Source: Acidobacteriota bacterium
Lineage (GTDB): Bacteria; Acidobacteriota; CAIWXX01
Direction of reading: 5' to 3'
Assembly (NCBI GenBank): GCA_016191015.1
Contig: JACPPM010000233.1
Coordinates: 1 to 38,479 of the forward strand
DNA: 38,479 bases
Made by a program: the position numbers and the translations under genes. The first letter of the stretch is position 1. The number at the start of each line of letters is the position of its first letter. The notes under the pieces are model-generated. The model was not told the DNA's origin. It saw only the letters and a program-made list of their open reading frames with translations, and made no database searches. Positions 36,891 through 38,479 of this stretch are shown piece after piece.

Positions 36891-37430
36891 GTGCAACGCC
36901 CAACGCCCGTGACTGTTTTTGGAATCTTGAACATCGTTTTCGCCGCGTTCGGCGTCCTCGGAGTCGTGGCCGCGCTGGCGATGCCTTCCCTTCCATTTCT
37001 GCGCAACGCCCCTGAAATGGCCATCCTGTTCGAAAACCCCGTTTACGTCGAGTGGCTCCGTATCTCCGCGATCGTTGGGGTCGGTTTCGCGATCGCGCTC
37101 GTCACGCTCGGCATCGGGCTCCTCACCATGAAGCCCTGGGCACGAGCCGGAACGATCATCTATGCGATCTGCGCGCTCGTGTTCGCGATTGCGGGACAGG
37201 CCGTCAATCTTACCTACGTGTTGCCGACGATGATGGAACAGGCTTCGCGAGCCGGTGGCCCACAGGCGGCTGGCGCCATTGGCGGCGCCATTGGCGGCGC
37301 GTTCGGGGGCATTATGCCACTCGCCTATCCGATCCTGCTCCTGATCTTCATGACCAGGCCTCAAACAGTCGCCGCGTTTCGGCCGCGCGCTCCCGACCAG
37401 CCCCCTCCTCTGCCGAGGCAGGGGTGGTGA
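36891..37430 (+). CDS. Hypothetical membrane protein
   Basis: Multi-TM hydrophobic segments; GGGAGGAG (36875-36882) precedes GTG 36891. Confidence 0.65.
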   Translation: MQRPTPVTVFGILNIVFAAFGVLGVVAALAMPSLPFLRNAPEMAILFENPVYVEWLRISAIVGVGFAIALVTLGIGLLTMKPWARAGTIIYAICALVFAIAGQAVNLTYVLPTMMEQASRAGGPQAAGAIGGAIGGAFGGIMPLAYPILLLIFMTRPQTVAAFRPRAPDQPPPLPRQGW

Positions 37431-37483
37431 GGGTGTTGAGATCCCGCTAGCCCCCGCGCCCGGTTGGCCGGGCGGCCGTTCGG

Positions 37484-37511
37484 AGCTAAAGGCTAACGGC
37501 TAATGGCTAAC
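37484..37511. repeat. Heptamer tandem repeat (GGCTAAN)x4
   Basis: AGCTAAA GGCTAAC GGCTAAT GGCTAAC. Confidence 0.8.
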
Positions 37512-37563
37512 AATCTATCTCGCCCCGTCCCACTGGGGCCTTACGACACCCGTAAAGTTTCTG

Positions 37564-37592
37564 TTGCAACGACGCCCGGGTGGTAATAAAAT
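37564..37592 (+). promoter_or_regulatory. Candidate sigma70 promoter for tadA
   Basis: TTGCAA - 17 bp - TAAAAT. Confidence 0.45.
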
Positions 37593-37684
37593 CCGCGGGA
37601 TGCTCGCCCGCGTGGCTGTGCGCACGGGAACGGGCAGGAGATCGGGCCTGGAGGCTGGCTTGAGAGAATCGGCCGAGGGCGGCA

Positions 37685-38212
37685 ATGAGGTATGACCTGG
37701 CGATGAAAGAGAAGAGCACGAAGGAGAAACTCGAGCCTGGGTCGGTTCAGGCTCACGAAACGTACATGAAGCTTGCCATCGAGGCGGCCAAGCGGGCATG
37801 TCACCTCGGCGAGGTGCCCATTGGTGCGGTTCTCGAATACGAAGGCGAGATCATTGGGACCGGCTTCAATCAGCCGATTCGCGCACTCGATCCATCGGCT
37901 CACGCCGAGATCGGTGCCATCCGGCAGGCAGCCCGGCAGATCGACAACTACCGCCTGACGGGCGCGACGCTCTACGTCACCGTCGAACCCTGCCTGATGT
38001 GTCTAGGCGCGATTCTCCAGTCCCGCATCGGGACGCTCGTCTACGGCGCTTCAGAGCCCAAGTTTGGCGCGATCGAATCCATCTACAAGTTCGGTTCGAA
38101 CCGTGCAGTGACCAAGGGCCTCACGATTGTCAAAGGCGTCCTCGAAGAGCCCTGCCGGAAGATCTTGCAGGATTTTTTCAAGTACAAGCGAGACGTCGAA
38201 GAAGAAGCCTAG
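37685..38212 (+). CDS. tadA: tRNA-specific adenosine deaminase
   Basis: HAEIGAI and PCLMCLGAIL zinc/catalytic motifs, ARQIDNYRLTGATLYVTVEPC. Confidence 0.92.
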   Translation: MRYDLAMKEKSTKEKLEPGSVQAHETYMKLAIEAAKRACHLGEVPIGAVLEYEGEIIGTGFNQPIRALDPSAHAEIGAIRQAARQIDNYRLTGATLYVTVEPCLMCLGAILQSRIGTLVYGASEPKFGAIESIYKFGSNRAVTKGLTIVKGVLEEPCRKILQDFFKYKRDVEEEA

Positions 38213-38351
38213 CGCCGTGCCGAGGCGTTTCCACTCCGCTCTTCCCATCGCAACATTCACCGCCACGGCAAGAGCTGCCGATGTCCTCGAGCGCCTACCC
38301 ACTTCCCGCGTGCTTGAGGGGGTGACGCACGTCGCCGAGACAATCCGCGTC

Positions 38352-38382
38352 CGAACTTGGAACTTTGAACTTTAGACTTTAA
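38352..38382. repeat. Heptamer repeat (GAACTTT)n
   Basis: GAACTTG GAACTTT GAACTTT AGACTTT. Confidence 0.75.
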
Positions 38383-38392
38383 GCTTCTGGTC

Positions 38393-38479
<87 letters not shown>

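Overview
This is a 38.5 kb, GC-rich, Gram-negative-type bacterial chromosomal segment. It encodes efflux pumps, a cobalamin-uptake operon with a riboswitch, PBP1A, TadA and tRNA-Ser(GCU), plus several unusual proteins. The phylum cannot be fixed from sequence alone; an Acidobacteriota-like style is only a guess. Main content: two degraded or compact toxin-antitoxin loci (minus strand, 190-1024); an RND pump with two different inner-membrane subunits and one adaptor (1096-8433, minus); a c-type haem-binding protein and a secreted protein; a GreA/GreB-C-like domain fused to a solenoid of uninterrupted 13-residue repeats carrying a cysteine ladder (9884-10930); a heparinase II/III-like secreted protein; a pseudo-receiver / Ser-Thr kinase / TM / TonB-C fusion (14064-17483); a stand-alone CuA-type cupredoxin; a MacAB-type exporter; a CsgG-like/SHOCT protein next to a propeller-like secreted protein; an IS200/REP-type transposase with flanking palindromes and two transposase-less relatives; an adenosylcobalamin riboswitch with btuF-btuC-btuD-btuB-like genes; an ECF sigma / ChrR-type cupin anti-sigma / DUF4331 locus with a shared two-block promoter motif; and a PBP1A - membrane protein - tadA - tRNA-Ser tail. 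The best candidates for new biology are the GreA-C/13-mer-repeat protein, the ECF-ChrR-DUF4331 regulon with its duplicated promoter motif and CRP-like palindrome, and the pseudo-receiver-kinase-TonB fusion.
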